Positions 1 to 5,792 of a stretch of DNA of 5,792 bases are shown piece by piece. The position numbers and the translations under genes were made by a program. The notes below the pieces were generated by a model that was not told where the DNA came from, did no database searches, and saw only the letters and a list, made by a program, of their open reading frames with translations. The stretch is from Parvularculaceae bacterium (lineage in GTDB: Bacteria > Pseudomonadota > Alphaproteobacteria > Caulobacterales > Parvularculaceae). Positions within the stretch are counted from its first letter, which is position 1. Every line of letters begins with the position of its first letter. Location: the NCBI GenBank assembly GCA_013389125.1, contig JACADX010000359.1:1-5792 (forward strand), given 5' to 3'.

Positions 1-118
1 CGAGCGTCGTCTTGCCAGCGCCCGCATAGCCGAACAGGCGGAAGACTTGGCTGTCCGGCGACTTCATCCAGCGGTCGACCGCCTTGAGGGCGCGGTCCTG
101 TTCGGGGGTCCAAAGCAT
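1..118 (-). CDS. ATP-dependent RecD-like DNA helicase / AAA-family ATPase, N-terminal fragment (gene runs off the left edge)
   Basis: Only the first 39 codons are in the window; the rest lies beyond base 1. The translation begins MLWTPEQDRALKAV and reaches a clear Walker A P-loop, GYAGAGKT, at residues 30-37, which binds the phosphates of ATP. A short 'xxTPEQ..AL.AV..W' lead-in followed by 'FRLFGYAGxGKTTL' is how small RecD/UvrD-like superfamily 1 helicases (AAA_30/UvrD_C_2 type) start in alphaproteobacteria and their phages. The expected role is ATP-driven DNA unwinding or translocation in repair or recombination. I chose the ATG at 116-118 because the frame upstream, although open, has no good ATG and runs through a predicted terminator at 146-191. 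No strong Shine-Dalgarno sequence is seen. With so little sequence the subfamily is an inference; a P-loop NTPase is certain in kind. Confidence 0.72.
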   Translation of the reverse strand, partial: MLWTPEQDRALKAVDRWMKSPDSQVFRLFGYAGAGKTTL

Positions 119-145
119 CAGCTTTGCTAGGCCAATTCGCCGGAC

Positions 146-191
146 AAGAAAAAGGCGGGAACAAGCGCGGCGATCACGGCGCCTTTCCCGC
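146..191 (-). terminator. Rho-independent terminator downstream of xthA
   Basis: Read on the minus strand, GCGGGAA (185-191) pairs perfectly with TTCCCGC (155-161). The 23-nt loop can fold further (GGCG with CGCC and neighbouring pairs). The 3' arm is followed directly by CTTTTTCTTG, a T-rich run. This is the expected arrangement for an intrinsic terminator about 140 nt after the xthA stop, ending the nitroreductase-SRPBCC-xthA operon. No folding energy was computed. Confidence 0.6.
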
Positions 192-328
192 TTGCGGACC
201 CCGGCGGACCCTTGCCAGGTTTTGGACGTCAGAAGCATCAATGCGGAGAGCGAGATCGGCGGCCGTAGTCATATCGGCATTGTGAAGGCTGTTTGCGCGC
301 GCAATCAAGCCGGGAACGGATCAAATCG

Positions 329-1123
329 CTATGCTAGCTCCACCCAAACCGGAACGTGATCCGACGGTTTGGCGTCGGCGCCGGCGCGCCCGCGCACGCT
401 GCGATCGACGCCGGCGTCTTTGAGGCGATCGGCGGCCTGCGGCGACAGGAGCAGGTGATCGATGCGAAGGCCGTGATCCTTCTCCCAGGCGCCCGCCTGA
501 TAGTCCCAGAACGTATAGAGCGTTTTCCGCGGGTGAATCTGGCGGATCGCGTCGGTGAGGCCGAGGTTCAAGATCTCGCGGAAAGCGGCGCGGCTTTCAG
601 GACGGAACAGCGCGTCCTCCGCCCAGGCCTTTGGATCATAGACATCTTCCGCCTGCGGAATGACGTTATAGTCGCCGGCGATCACCATCGCCTCCTCAAG
701 CGGCAGCAACTCGGCGACATGCTTCTTGAGGCGCTTCAGCCATTTCAGCTTGTAGTCGAATTTCGGGCCGGGCGCCGGATTGCCGTTCGGCGCGTAAACG
801 CCGATCACCCGCACCGGCTTTGCGCCCGCCGGCGTGATGAGCGCCTCGATATAGCGCGCGTGGTCGTCGGCCTCGTCGCCCGGTAGCCCTTTCTTCGCCT
901 CCTCGAACGGAAATTTCGAAAGGAGGGCGACGCCGTTATAGGTCTTCTGGCCGTGGACGTGGACGTTATAGCCGCGATCCTCGAACTCAGCCGTCGGAAA
1001 CTTCTCGTCGACGCATTTGATTTCCTGCAGCACGGCGACGTCCGGTTTCGCCTTGTCGAACCATTCGAGAATGCGCGGCAGGCGCGCATTGATCGAATTG
1101 ACGTTGAAGGTCGCGATTTTCAT
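329..1123 (-). CDS. xthA: Exodeoxyribonuclease III (AP endonuclease, ExoIII/EEP family)
   Basis: Cytosolic DNA-repair nuclease: it cuts the backbone 5' to abasic sites, removes blocked 3' ends and degrades duplex DNA 3' to 5', using Mg2+. The protein has 264 residues against about 268 for E. coli ExoIII and is collinear with it. Visible active-site residues are N7 in TFNVNSINAR, E34 in LQEIKC (metal ligand), Y110 in VYAPNG, D151 and N153 in AGDYNV, D222 in LRIDH, and the D255/H256 pair in KPSDHVPVW. The start is the ATG at 1121-1123, which gives the canonical MKIATFNVNS beginning. A longer reading adds 16 residues unlike the family. A GAGG sequence sits about 5 nt upstream. The start overlaps the stop of the preceding SRPBCC gene by 4 nt (ATGA), so translation is probably coupled. 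Last gene of its operon; stop is TAG. Confidence 0.96.
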   Translation of the reverse strand: MKIATFNVNSINARLPRILEWFDKAKPDVAVLQEIKCVDEKFPTAEFEDRGYNVHVHGQKTYNGVALLSKFPFEEAKKGLPGDEADDHARYIEALITPAGAKPVRVIGVYAPNGNPAPGPKFDYKLKWLKRLKKHVAELLPLEEAMVIAGDYNVIPQAEDVYDPKAWAEDALFRPESRAAFREILNLGLTDAIRQIHPRKTLYTFWDYQAGAWEKDHGLRIDHLLLSPQAADRLKDAGVDRSVRGRAGADAKPSDHVPVWVELA

Positions 1124-1587
1124 TTCGCCTCGAGCGCGTCTTTCATCCGCTCGAGCGCCGCGTCCATCCATTGCGGCCAGAGCGCATCGGCGATGAACGA
1201 GACGACCGGCGCGGCGAGCGGCGACGCCGGCGTGAAGGCGTAGGTCCAGGTCAGCATCGATCCGTCCTTGCGCGGCTCGACCTCGAAGGAGGCGTTCATC
1301 TCCTTCACGAGGAATTTGAACGGCCCAGTCAGCGCGCCGACGCGGTATTTGTAGGAGCTCGGCCCGACCTCGATCAGCGTTTCTTCAACGCCCGACCCGT
1401 CGGTCAAGGTCAGCTTTCGCTTCTGTCCGGCGCTCGACCACGCGCCCGTCGTTCCGCTCACGGATTTGACGCCCGGCAGCGGTCCGCGCTTGCGCACGAT
1501 CGACGGCGCGTCGAAGCCGAGCGCGAAGGCGAACGCCTTCTCGACCGGCGCCCTGACGAAGATCGACGATTGCGTTTCGATTGCCAT
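1120..1587 (-). CDS. SRPBCC-family protein (START/Bet v1-like, polyketide cyclase-type fold)
   Basis: A 155-residue soluble protein. It opens with IETQSSIFVRAPVEKAFAFA, the usual first beta-strand and helix of the SRPBCC fold ('xxxVxAPxExVFxxx'). Alternating strands follow (KRKLTLTDG, VEETLIEV, SSYKYRV, SFEVEP, SMLTWTYAF), and it ends with a long helix (about residues 128-153, FIADALWPQWMDAALERMKDAL) that closes the ligand pocket. Length is typical for the family. Members bind hydrophobic ligands or act as cyclases or aromatase-like enzymes, and sequence alone does not give the ligand. Stop overlaps the xthA start (ATGA). It starts 11 nt after the nitroreductase stop, with GGAAAG as ribosome binding site in the gap. 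The family call is from the N-terminal motif, predicted strand/helix order and size; a specific function cannot be named. Confidence 0.85.
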   Translation of the reverse strand: MAIETQSSIFVRAPVEKAFAFALGFDAPSIVRKRGPLPGVKSVSGTTGAWSSAGQKRKLTLTDGSGVEETLIEVGPSSYKYRVGALTGPFKFLVKEMNASFEVEPRKDGSMLTWTYAFTPASPLAAPVVSFIADALWPQWMDAALERMKDALEAK

Positions 1588-1598
1588 GCGCGCTTTCC

Positions 1599-2273
1599 TT
1601 AGTCCCGATGGAACGTCACGAAGTCCTCAAGCGGCGCCCGGTCCGACCGCAGACTGTTCACGTTTGCCGACCTGTCGGCGTAGCCGAGCGACATGCCGCA
1701 ATATAGCTGTTCTTCGTCCGGCACGCCGAGAAACGCCGAAACGGCCTTCGCCTGCGCCGACCAGGCTTCTTGCATGCAGGTTGAAAGCCCGCGCTCCTCT
1801 GCGACCAGCGCGATCGCCAGCATCAGCATGCCAAGATGCGCCCACTGGCCCTTGTCAAAGCGGCGGTCGAGCGTGAAGAATAGTCCGACCGGCGCGCCGA
1901 AAAACTCGAAATTCCGCTGCAGATGCGCAAGGCGCGCCGTCCTTTCCTCGCGCGGAATGCCGAGGAGGGCGTACATGTCCTCGCCGAGCTTGTAGCGCCG
2001 CGTGCGGTAGGGCTCCCAGAGATTTTCCGGATAGATCCTCAGTTCGCCGCCGGCGAAAGGATTTTCGGCGAGGGATTTCTTCACCGCCTCAATGAGGCGC
2101 GCCCGCGCCGCGCCTGTCACGACGTGAACGCGCCAGGGCTGGAGGTTGCCGCCGGAAGGCGAATATTTCGCGGTCTCCAGGATTTCGCGCACGTCGCTTT
2201 CGGCGACCGGCTTGTCGAGAAAGGCGCGCGTCGAAATGCGCTGCTTCAAGGCCTCCGAAACCGAAAGGGGCAT
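1599..2273 (-). CDS. Nitroreductase-family FMN-dependent oxidoreductase
   Basis: A 224-residue cytosolic flavoenzyme expected to use NAD(P)H to reduce nitro compounds, quinones or related acceptors; the natural substrate is unknown. The N-terminal RISTRAF (residues 12-18) is the FMN-phosphate-binding RxSxR motif. SPSGGNLQPW (38-47) is the second signature of the family. The C-terminal part has the conserved GMSLGYAD (193-200) followed by N206, R209 and PLEDF, resembling PnbA/NfnB-type nitrobenzoate nitroreductases. Length matches the family (about 220). The ATG at 2271-2273 is preceded by AGGCGGA at suitable spacing. It is the first gene of a three-gene minus-strand operon with the SRPBCC protein and xthA, and is divergent from the CoA-transferase. 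Assignment to the family is firm; the subgroup is less so. Confidence 0.93.
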   Translation of the reverse strand: MPLSVSEALKQRISTRAFLDKPVAESDVREILETAKYSPSGGNLQPWRVHVVTGAARARLIEAVKKSLAENPFAGGELRIYPENLWEPYRTRRYKLGEDMYALLGIPREERTARLAHLQRNFEFFGAPVGLFFTLDRRFDKGQWAHLGMLMLAIALVAEERGLSTCMQEAWSAQAKAVSAFLGVPDEEQLYCGMSLGYADRSANVNSLRSDRAPLEDFVTFHRD

Positions 2274-2406
2274 TCGCGTCCGCCTGATTGCTTCGCGGCC
2301 TTATTATCGCGACGGCGAACCTTCGCGAAGGCCGCGCGGCAGCGCCCCTGTCGATCTTTCCGCCGGACTGGTAAATTCGCCCCATGCGACGAAGGCGAGG
2401 CGGAAC
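2274..2406. promoter_or_regulatory. Divergent promoter region between nitroreductase and CoA-transferase
   Basis: This 133-nt spacer must hold promoters for both directions unless transcription comes from elsewhere. On the minus strand, GATAAT (2303-2308 reversed) is a 5/6 match to a sigma70 -10 box and would give a short leader of about 20-25 nt before the nitroreductase ATG; no convincing -35 is seen. On the plus strand, TG-g-TAAATT (2369-2377) resembles an extended -10 with a leader of about 20-25 nt. The CoA-transferase Shine-Dalgarno core is GAGG at 2397-2400. Inverted repeats in the same region are listed separately. Promoter calls are weak pattern matches. Confidence 0.35.
2294..2336. 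repeat. Overlapping inverted repeats in the divergent intergenic region
   Basis: CGCGGCCTT (2294-2302) is the exact reverse complement of AAGGCCGCG (2328-2336), a 9-bp stem with a 25-nt spacer. Inside this, CCTTCGCGAAGG (2320-2331) is a perfect 12-nt palindrome that shares bases 2328-2331 with the right arm, so as RNA the two structures could not form together. CTTCGCG also occurs as a direct repeat at 2291-2297 and 2321-2327, 30 nt apart. The candidate minus-strand -10 box lies in the spacer. It could be an operator for a dimeric regulator, or chance in GC-rich DNA. Confidence 0.5.
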
Positions 2407-4335
2407 ATGCGGGACAAGGTCGTTACGGCGGCGGAAGCGGTCGCGCTGATCGCGAACGGCGATCTTGTCGCAACTTCCGGATTCGTCGGCATCGGCACGC
2501 CGGACGAATTGCTCGAGGCGCTGGCGCGGCGCTTTCTCGAGACGGGCGCGCCGAAAGACCTCACTTTGCTGTTCGCGGCGGGGCAGGGCGACGGGAAGGA
2601 GCGCGGCCTCAACCGGCTGGCGCATGAGGGCCTCGTCAAGCGCGCGATCGGCGGCCATTGGGGCCTCGCGCCGAAACTCGCCGCGCTCGCCGTCGAGGGA
2701 AAGATCGAGGCCTACAATTTCCCGCAAGGCTGCATCTCGCACCTTTATCGCGAGATCGCCGCGGGAAAGAAGGGCGTTCTATCGAAAGTCGGCCTCAGGA
2801 CCTTCGTCGATCCGCGGCTCGAAGGCGGCAGGATTAACGCGCGGACGACGGAGGACCTCGTCAGCGTCGTCACGCTCGACGGCGAGGAATATCTCTATTA
2901 CCGCGGCGCGCCGGTCGACATCGCCTTCATCCGCGGCACGACCGCCGATCCCTCCGGCAACATCACCATGGAGCGCGAGGCCTTGACGCTCGACGCGCTC
3001 GCTATGGCGACGGCGGCGAAGAACTCAGGCGGCCTCGTCATCGCGCAGGTCGAGCGCGTCGCGGCGCGGCATTCGCTGCACCCGCGCCAGGTGAAGGTTC
3101 CGGGCGTTCTCGTCGATTGCGTTGTCGTCGCGAGGCCCGAAAATCATCCGCAGACCTACGCGACGCAGTATTCGCCCGCCTATTCCTCGGAGATCCGCCG
3201 GCTGACGGAGGAATTCGCGGCGGCGCCGCTTGACGCGCGCAAGATCATCGGCCGGCGCGCCGCGATGGAGCTCCCCGTCAACGGCGTCGTCAATCTCGGC
3301 ATCGGCATGCCGGAAGCCGTCGCTGCGGTCGTCGAAGAGGAGCGCCTTCTCGACCACATCACGCTGACGGCGGAGCCCGGCGTCATCGGCGGGCTTCCGG
3401 CGGGCGGGCTCGATTTCGGCGCCGCTTCGAACACCGAAGCGTTGATCAACCAGAACGAACAATTCGACTTCTATGACGGCGGCGGGCTCGACCTCGCCTG
3501 TCTCGGCATGGCGGAAGCGGATGCGGACGGAAACGTCAATGTCAGCCGCTTCGGCAAACGGCTCGCAGGCTCCGGCGGCTTCATCAACATCTCTCAGAAT
3601 GCGCGAAAGCTCGTCTTCGCGGGGCTTTTCTCCGCCGACGGATTGAAAGTCAGGATCGAGAACGGCGGCCTCTCAATTCTCGAAGAAGGCCGCAGCCGCA
3701 AATTCGTCGAGAAGGTGGGGCAGGTCACGTTCTCGGGCGGCTTCGCGCGCGCGCGCGGCCAGCCGGTCCTTTATGTCACCGAGCGCTGCGTCTTCGAGCT
3801 TCGCGAGGACGGCGTCGCGCTGATTGAAGTCGCCGCCGGCGTTGATCCGGAGCGCGACGTTCTGGCCAAGCTCGCCTTCCGGCCGATTGTCGACGTCAGG
3901 AAGGAAATGGACGCAAGGATTTTCCGCAACGAACCGATGAACCTGCGCGCCAGCCTCCTTGACGTCGATTTCGCGCACCGCATCGCCTATGACGCGGCGC
4001 GCGACGTCCTGTTCGTCAATCTTGAAGCTGCGGCGATCCGGAGCCCCGCCGACATCGACGCGATGCGGGCCGCGATCGAACGGGCTTTGGCGCCGGTCGG
4101 ACGAAAGACGCGGGCGATCGTCAATTACGACGCTTTCGAGATCGCGAGCGACATGCGCGACCTCTACGCCGATTTCGTCGCCGAAATGGAGACGAAGCAT
4201 TATGAACGCGTCTCGCGCTACACGACAAGCGCCTTCATGCGCCTGAAACTCGAACGGATGCTGACGCGCCGCGTTGCGCCGCACATTTTCGAATCGTCTC
4301 GCGACGCGCGCGCGTTCCTCGACGGGCGGTCATGA
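2407..4335 (+). CDS. Acyl-CoA:acetate/3-ketoacid (propionate-type) CoA-transferase, fused alpha/beta, with C-terminal extension
   Basis: A family I CoA-transferase of the YdiF/Pct kind: it moves CoA between an acyl-CoA and a free carboxylate (acetate, propionate, acetoacetate or similar) through a glutamyl-CoA thioester. The alpha half spans about residues 1-270 (MRDKVVTAAEAVALIANG, then SGFVGIGTPDELLEAL) and the beta half about 280-515. The oxyanion loop NLGIGMPE lies at about 296-303 (G298, G300). The catalytic glutamate is E323 in LTAEPGVIGG, close to E324 of the Clostridium propionicum enzyme. GMAEADADGNVNVSRFG and GGFINISQNA are further family motifs. At 642 residues it is longer than the usual 520-530; the surplus is a C-terminal segment (about 515-642, including IVNYDAFEIA and RYTTSAFMRLKLERML). 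The ATG at 2407 is chosen for its GAGG site and the family-typical N-terminus, though the frame is open upstream. The stop overlaps the next gene by 4 nt. Substrate preference cannot be read from sequence. Confidence 0.93.
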   Translation: MRDKVVTAAEAVALIANGDLVATSGFVGIGTPDELLEALARRFLETGAPKDLTLLFAAGQGDGKERGLNRLAHEGLVKRAIGGHWGLAPKLAALAVEGKIEAYNFPQGCISHLYREIAAGKKGVLSKVGLRTFVDPRLEGGRINARTTEDLVSVVTLDGEEYLYYRGAPVDIAFIRGTTADPSGNITMEREALTLDALAMATAAKNSGGLVIAQVERVAARHSLHPRQVKVPGVLVDCVVVARPENHPQTYATQYSPAYSSEIRRLTEEFAAAPLDARKIIGRRAAMELPVNGVVNLGIGMPEAVAAVVEEERLLDHITLTAEPGVIGGLPAGGLDFGAASNTEALINQNEQFDFYDGGGLDLACLGMAEADADGNVNVSRFGKRLAGSGGFINISQNARKLVFAGLFSADGLKVRIENGGLSILEEGRSRKFVEKVGQVTFSGGFARARGQPVLYVTERCVFELREDGVALIEVAAGVDPERDVLAKLAFRPIVDVRKEMDARIFRNEPMNLRASLLDVDFAHRIAYDAARDVLFVNLEAAAIRSPADIDAMRAAIERALAPVGRKTRAIVNYDAFEIASDMRDLYADFVAEMETKHYERVSRYTTSAFMRLKLERMLTRRVAPHIFESSRDARAFLDGRS

Positions 4336-4982
4336 CGACGGGCGGCGGACGCTTGCGCTTTGCTCTTACGGCGGCGCTCTTTGTGGCGCTCGGCTACTTC
4401 GCCTGGAAGAGCGGGCGATCGGTTTATGAGCGGGGACCTGAGCTCGAAATCGCCGAGATCGCTGGCGTCGTCGTACTCAAATGGCCGCATGCGATCGAGG
4501 CGCCGATGGCGGCGCGTTTCGCGGCCGCATTCGCGAAATATGGCGACAGAACCGACCGCTTCGTCATCGATCTCGATTCGCCGGGCGGCGCGGTCGCCGA
4601 AGGGCGTCTCGTCATTGCAGCGATCGAAGCGACCAAGAAAACGCGTCGCGTCGACACTCTTGTCGGACGGGGCGCCGTCTGCCTCTCGATGTGCGTGCCG
4701 ATCTATCTCGCGGGCGATGATCGCGCTGCGGCGCCGGACGCGACGTTCATGTTCCATGAGCCGTCAAGCTACGACCTCGTCACCGCCGAGCGGATCGACA
4801 AGCCGGGATTCGAGGCGCGCATGACGAGCGCGCGCTTTTTCGAGCGCTATTTCGAGCGATCGGAAATGAATCCCGTCTGGCGAGAGCGCCTGAAGGAACG
4901 CTGGCGCGGGAAAGACCTCTGGCTCACCGCCGAGGAGCTCGTCGCCGAAGGCGCCAATGTCGTCGAAACGCTGACCGAGTAA
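4332..4982 (+). CDS. Membrane-anchored ClpP/crotonase-fold protein (COG3904-like, predicted periplasmic)
   Basis: A 216-residue protein with an N-terminal hydrophobic segment (about residues 9-24) preceded by arginines, so an uncleaved anchor or signal with the rest in the periplasm. The body looks like a ClpP/SppA/NfeD-type fold: FVIDLDSPGGAVAEG carries the D82-S83-P84-G85-G86 turn that shapes the oxyanion region in these families, CLSMC (117-121) puts S119 where the nucleophile of COG3904-type proteins ('CxSAC') sits, and FMFHEPS holds H142. The order fits a single-domain serine hydrolase-like protein, but activity is unproven, and a standard Ser-Lys dyad or Ser-His-Asp triad cannot be confirmed by eye. 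It starts in a 4-nt ATGA overlap with the CoA-transferase stop, so it is probably translationally coupled. Its stop is 3 nt from that of the convergent TerC gene. Substrate unknown. Confidence 0.8.
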   Translation: MTTGGGRLRFALTAALFVALGYFAWKSGRSVYERGPELEIAEIAGVVVLKWPHAIEAPMAARFAAAFAKYGDRTDRFVIDLDSPGGAVAEGRLVIAAIEATKKTRRVDTLVGRGAVCLSMCVPIYLAGDDRAAAPDATFMFHEPSSYDLVTAERIDKPGFEARMTSARFFERYFERSEMNPVWRERLKERWRGKDLWLTAEELVAEGANVVETLTE

Positions 4983-4985
4983 GGC

Positions 4986-5792
4986 TTACGCGCCGGATCC
5001 GACCGGCGCTTTGCCGCGCGTCCTCCAGAGCGAATAAAGGATCGAGAGCGCGATGATCGAAAGCGTCGCGATCAGCGCGTGGACCGGATCGATCTTCTGA
5101 AGATCATAGGTCTTGTCGAGACCGAGATCTTTAAGGCCGAAGTTCCAGAAGATCTTGATACCGACGAGGACGAGGATCGCCGACAAACCGAGTTTCAAAT
5201 ATTCGAAGCGTTCGACAGCGGCGGCCAGCATGAAGTACATAGAGCGCAGTCCGAGGATCGCGAAAATGTTCGACGTATAAACGATGAACGGATCCTGCGT
5301 GACGGCGAAAATCGCCGGCACCGAGTCGATTGCGAAAACGATGTCGACAAACTCGACGACGAGGAGCGCGAGAAAGAGCGGCGTCGCCGTCTTCCTCAGC
5401 CGGCCTTTCGGTCCATGGGGAGTTCGGACGAAAAACCGGTCGCTCTCGATCTTGTCCGTGACGGGAATGACTTTCTTGGCGATCAGGACGACGGGATTGC
5501 GCGCGATGTTCGGACCATGCGACTTCGCCGTCGCCATTTTCCAGCCGGTGATGATCAAAAAGGCGGCGAAGACGTAAAGCACCCAGGTGAACTGCTCCAC
5601 GAGCGCGGCGCCGGCGCCGATGAACAGGCCGCGAAAGACGATCGCGCCGATGATGCCCCAGAACAGCACGCGGTGCTGGTATTCGCGCGGCACCGCGAAA
5701 TAGGCGAAGATCGTCGAAATGACGAAGATGTTGTCGAAGGCGAGGCTTGTCTCGAGGACGTAGCCGGTGAAGAACTGCGCGCCCGCCTCACG
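4986..5792 (-). CDS. TerC-family integral membrane protein (Alx-like metal ion exporter), N-terminus missing at window edge
   Basis: The window holds 268 codons; the frame is open to the right edge, so roughly 50-60 N-terminal residues of a protein of about 320 lie outside. A GTG at 5691-5693 is internal: the family motif FFTGYVLETSLAFDNIFV is upstream of it. Family signatures are that ETSLAFDN segment (visible residues about 14-21) and VEFVDIVFAIDSVPA (about 146-160), whose membrane-buried acidic residues are thought to bind metal, followed by SNIFAILGLRSMYF. About seven hydrophobic membrane spans are visible, with a basic cytoplasmic loop (about 86-135, ATAKSHGPNIARNP to RLRKTATP). TerC/Alx/MeeF proteins act in the inner membrane, mainly in manganese efflux or metallation of exported proteins; older names link them to tellurite resistance. 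The promoter and any leader riboswitch are outside the window. Confidence 0.95.
   Translation of the reverse strand, partial: REAGAQFFTGYVLETSLAFDNIFVISTIFAYFAVPREYQHRVLFWGIIGAIVFRGLFIGAGAALVEQFTWVLYVFAAFLIITGWKMATAKSHGPNIARNPVVLIAKKVIPVTDKIESDRFFVRTPHGPKGRLRKTATPLFLALLVVEFVDIVFAIDSVPAIFAVTQDPFIVYTSNIFAILGLRSMYFMLAAAVERFEYLKLGLSAILVLVGIKIFWNFGLKDLGLDKTYDLQKIDPVHALIATLSIIALSILYSLWRTRGKAPVGSGA
4990..5012 (+). terminator. Possible weak terminator hairpin at the convergent gene ends
   Basis: GCGCCGG (4990-4996) pairs exactly with CCGGCGC (5003-5009) around a 6-nt ATCCGA loop, followed on the plus strand by only TTT. It sits 8 nt after the ClpP-like stop and inside the last codons of the TerC gene. 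It could end plus-strand transcription, but the short T run makes it weak, and the minus-strand side has no T run. Confidence 0.3.

Noticed and set aside
293..304. 12-nt palindrome TTGCGCGCGCAA downstream of xthA
   Set aside because: Mostly a CG alternation, common by chance in this base composition, and not placed at a promoter.
200..328. Possible small RNA or tRNA in the spacer after xthA
   Set aside because: No cloverleaf, T-loop or acceptor stem could be traced on either strand; only short 4-bp stems such as GCCG/CGGC.
84..359. 91-codon plus-strand open frame across the 119-328 spacer
   Set aside because: Arginine/serine-rich with no motif; it overlaps the helicase start and the terminator hairpin, so it is probably not a gene.
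356..886. 176-codon plus-strand open frame antisense to xthA
   Set aside because: xthA is unambiguous by catalytic residues; the antisense frame has no family features.
2146..2406. Upstream 87-codon extension of the CoA-transferase frame
   Set aside because: It overlaps the nitroreductase coding sequence and the promoter region, its residues are arginine/serine-rich and unlike the family, and the ATG at 2407 has its own Shine-Dalgarno site and a canonical N-terminus.
2089..2742. 217-codon open frame on the minus strand across the intergenic region and CoA-transferase start
   Set aside because: It is arginine-rich shadow sequence typical of GC-rich DNA, overlaps two well-supported genes and has no recognisable motif.
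3673..4284. 203-codon minus-strand open frame antisense to the CoA-transferase C-terminal part
   Set aside because: Antisense to a well-supported coding frame, with no domain or ribosome binding site of its own; explained by high GC codon bias.

Overview
The window is GC-rich DNA with dense, tightly packed genes. Codon use is dominated by G/C-ending codons, and the protein types point to an alphaproteobacterium, probably Hyphomicrobiales. A Methylocystis/Methylosinus-like or rhizobial relative is a guess from overall flavour, not from a marker gene. I see no tRNA, rRNA, insertion sequence, CRISPR array or prophage gene. It reads as ordinary chromosomal core and accessory metabolism.

Layout. 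Bases 1-118 (minus) hold the first 39 codons of an AAA/UvrD-type (RecD-like) ATP-dependent helicase with its Walker A motif. Bases 119-328 are intergenic and contain a good Rho-independent terminator on the minus strand. Bases 329-2273 are a compact minus-strand operon read in the order nitroreductase, SRPBCC-family protein, exodeoxyribonuclease III (xthA). The first junction is an 11-nt gap carrying a Shine-Dalgarno sequence and the second is a 4-nt ATGA overlap. Bases 2274-2406 form a divergent promoter region rich in inverted repeats. Bases 2407-4982 (plus) are a two-gene unit: a 642-residue fused alpha/beta CoA-transferase of the YdiF/propionate-CoA-transferase type with an extra C-terminal segment of about 130 residues, coupled by ATGA overlap to a membrane-anchored ClpP/crotonase-fold protein. 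Bases 4986-5792 (minus) hold most of a TerC-family membrane protein, cut at its N-terminus by the window edge and convergent with the previous gene with only 3 nt between stop codons.

How the genes work together. The minus operon puts an FMN oxidoreductase and a probable lipid/hydrophobic-ligand-binding protein with an AP-endonuclease. The link could be handling of oxidative or xenobiotic damage, but that is inference. The CoA-transferase would move CoA between short-chain acyl-CoAs and acetate or other acids. The coupled membrane protein has no obvious biochemical link to it. No clearly new system is visible. The points most worth a second look are the CoA-transferase C-terminal extension, its coupling to the ClpP-like protein, and the overlapping hairpins in the divergent intergenic region.
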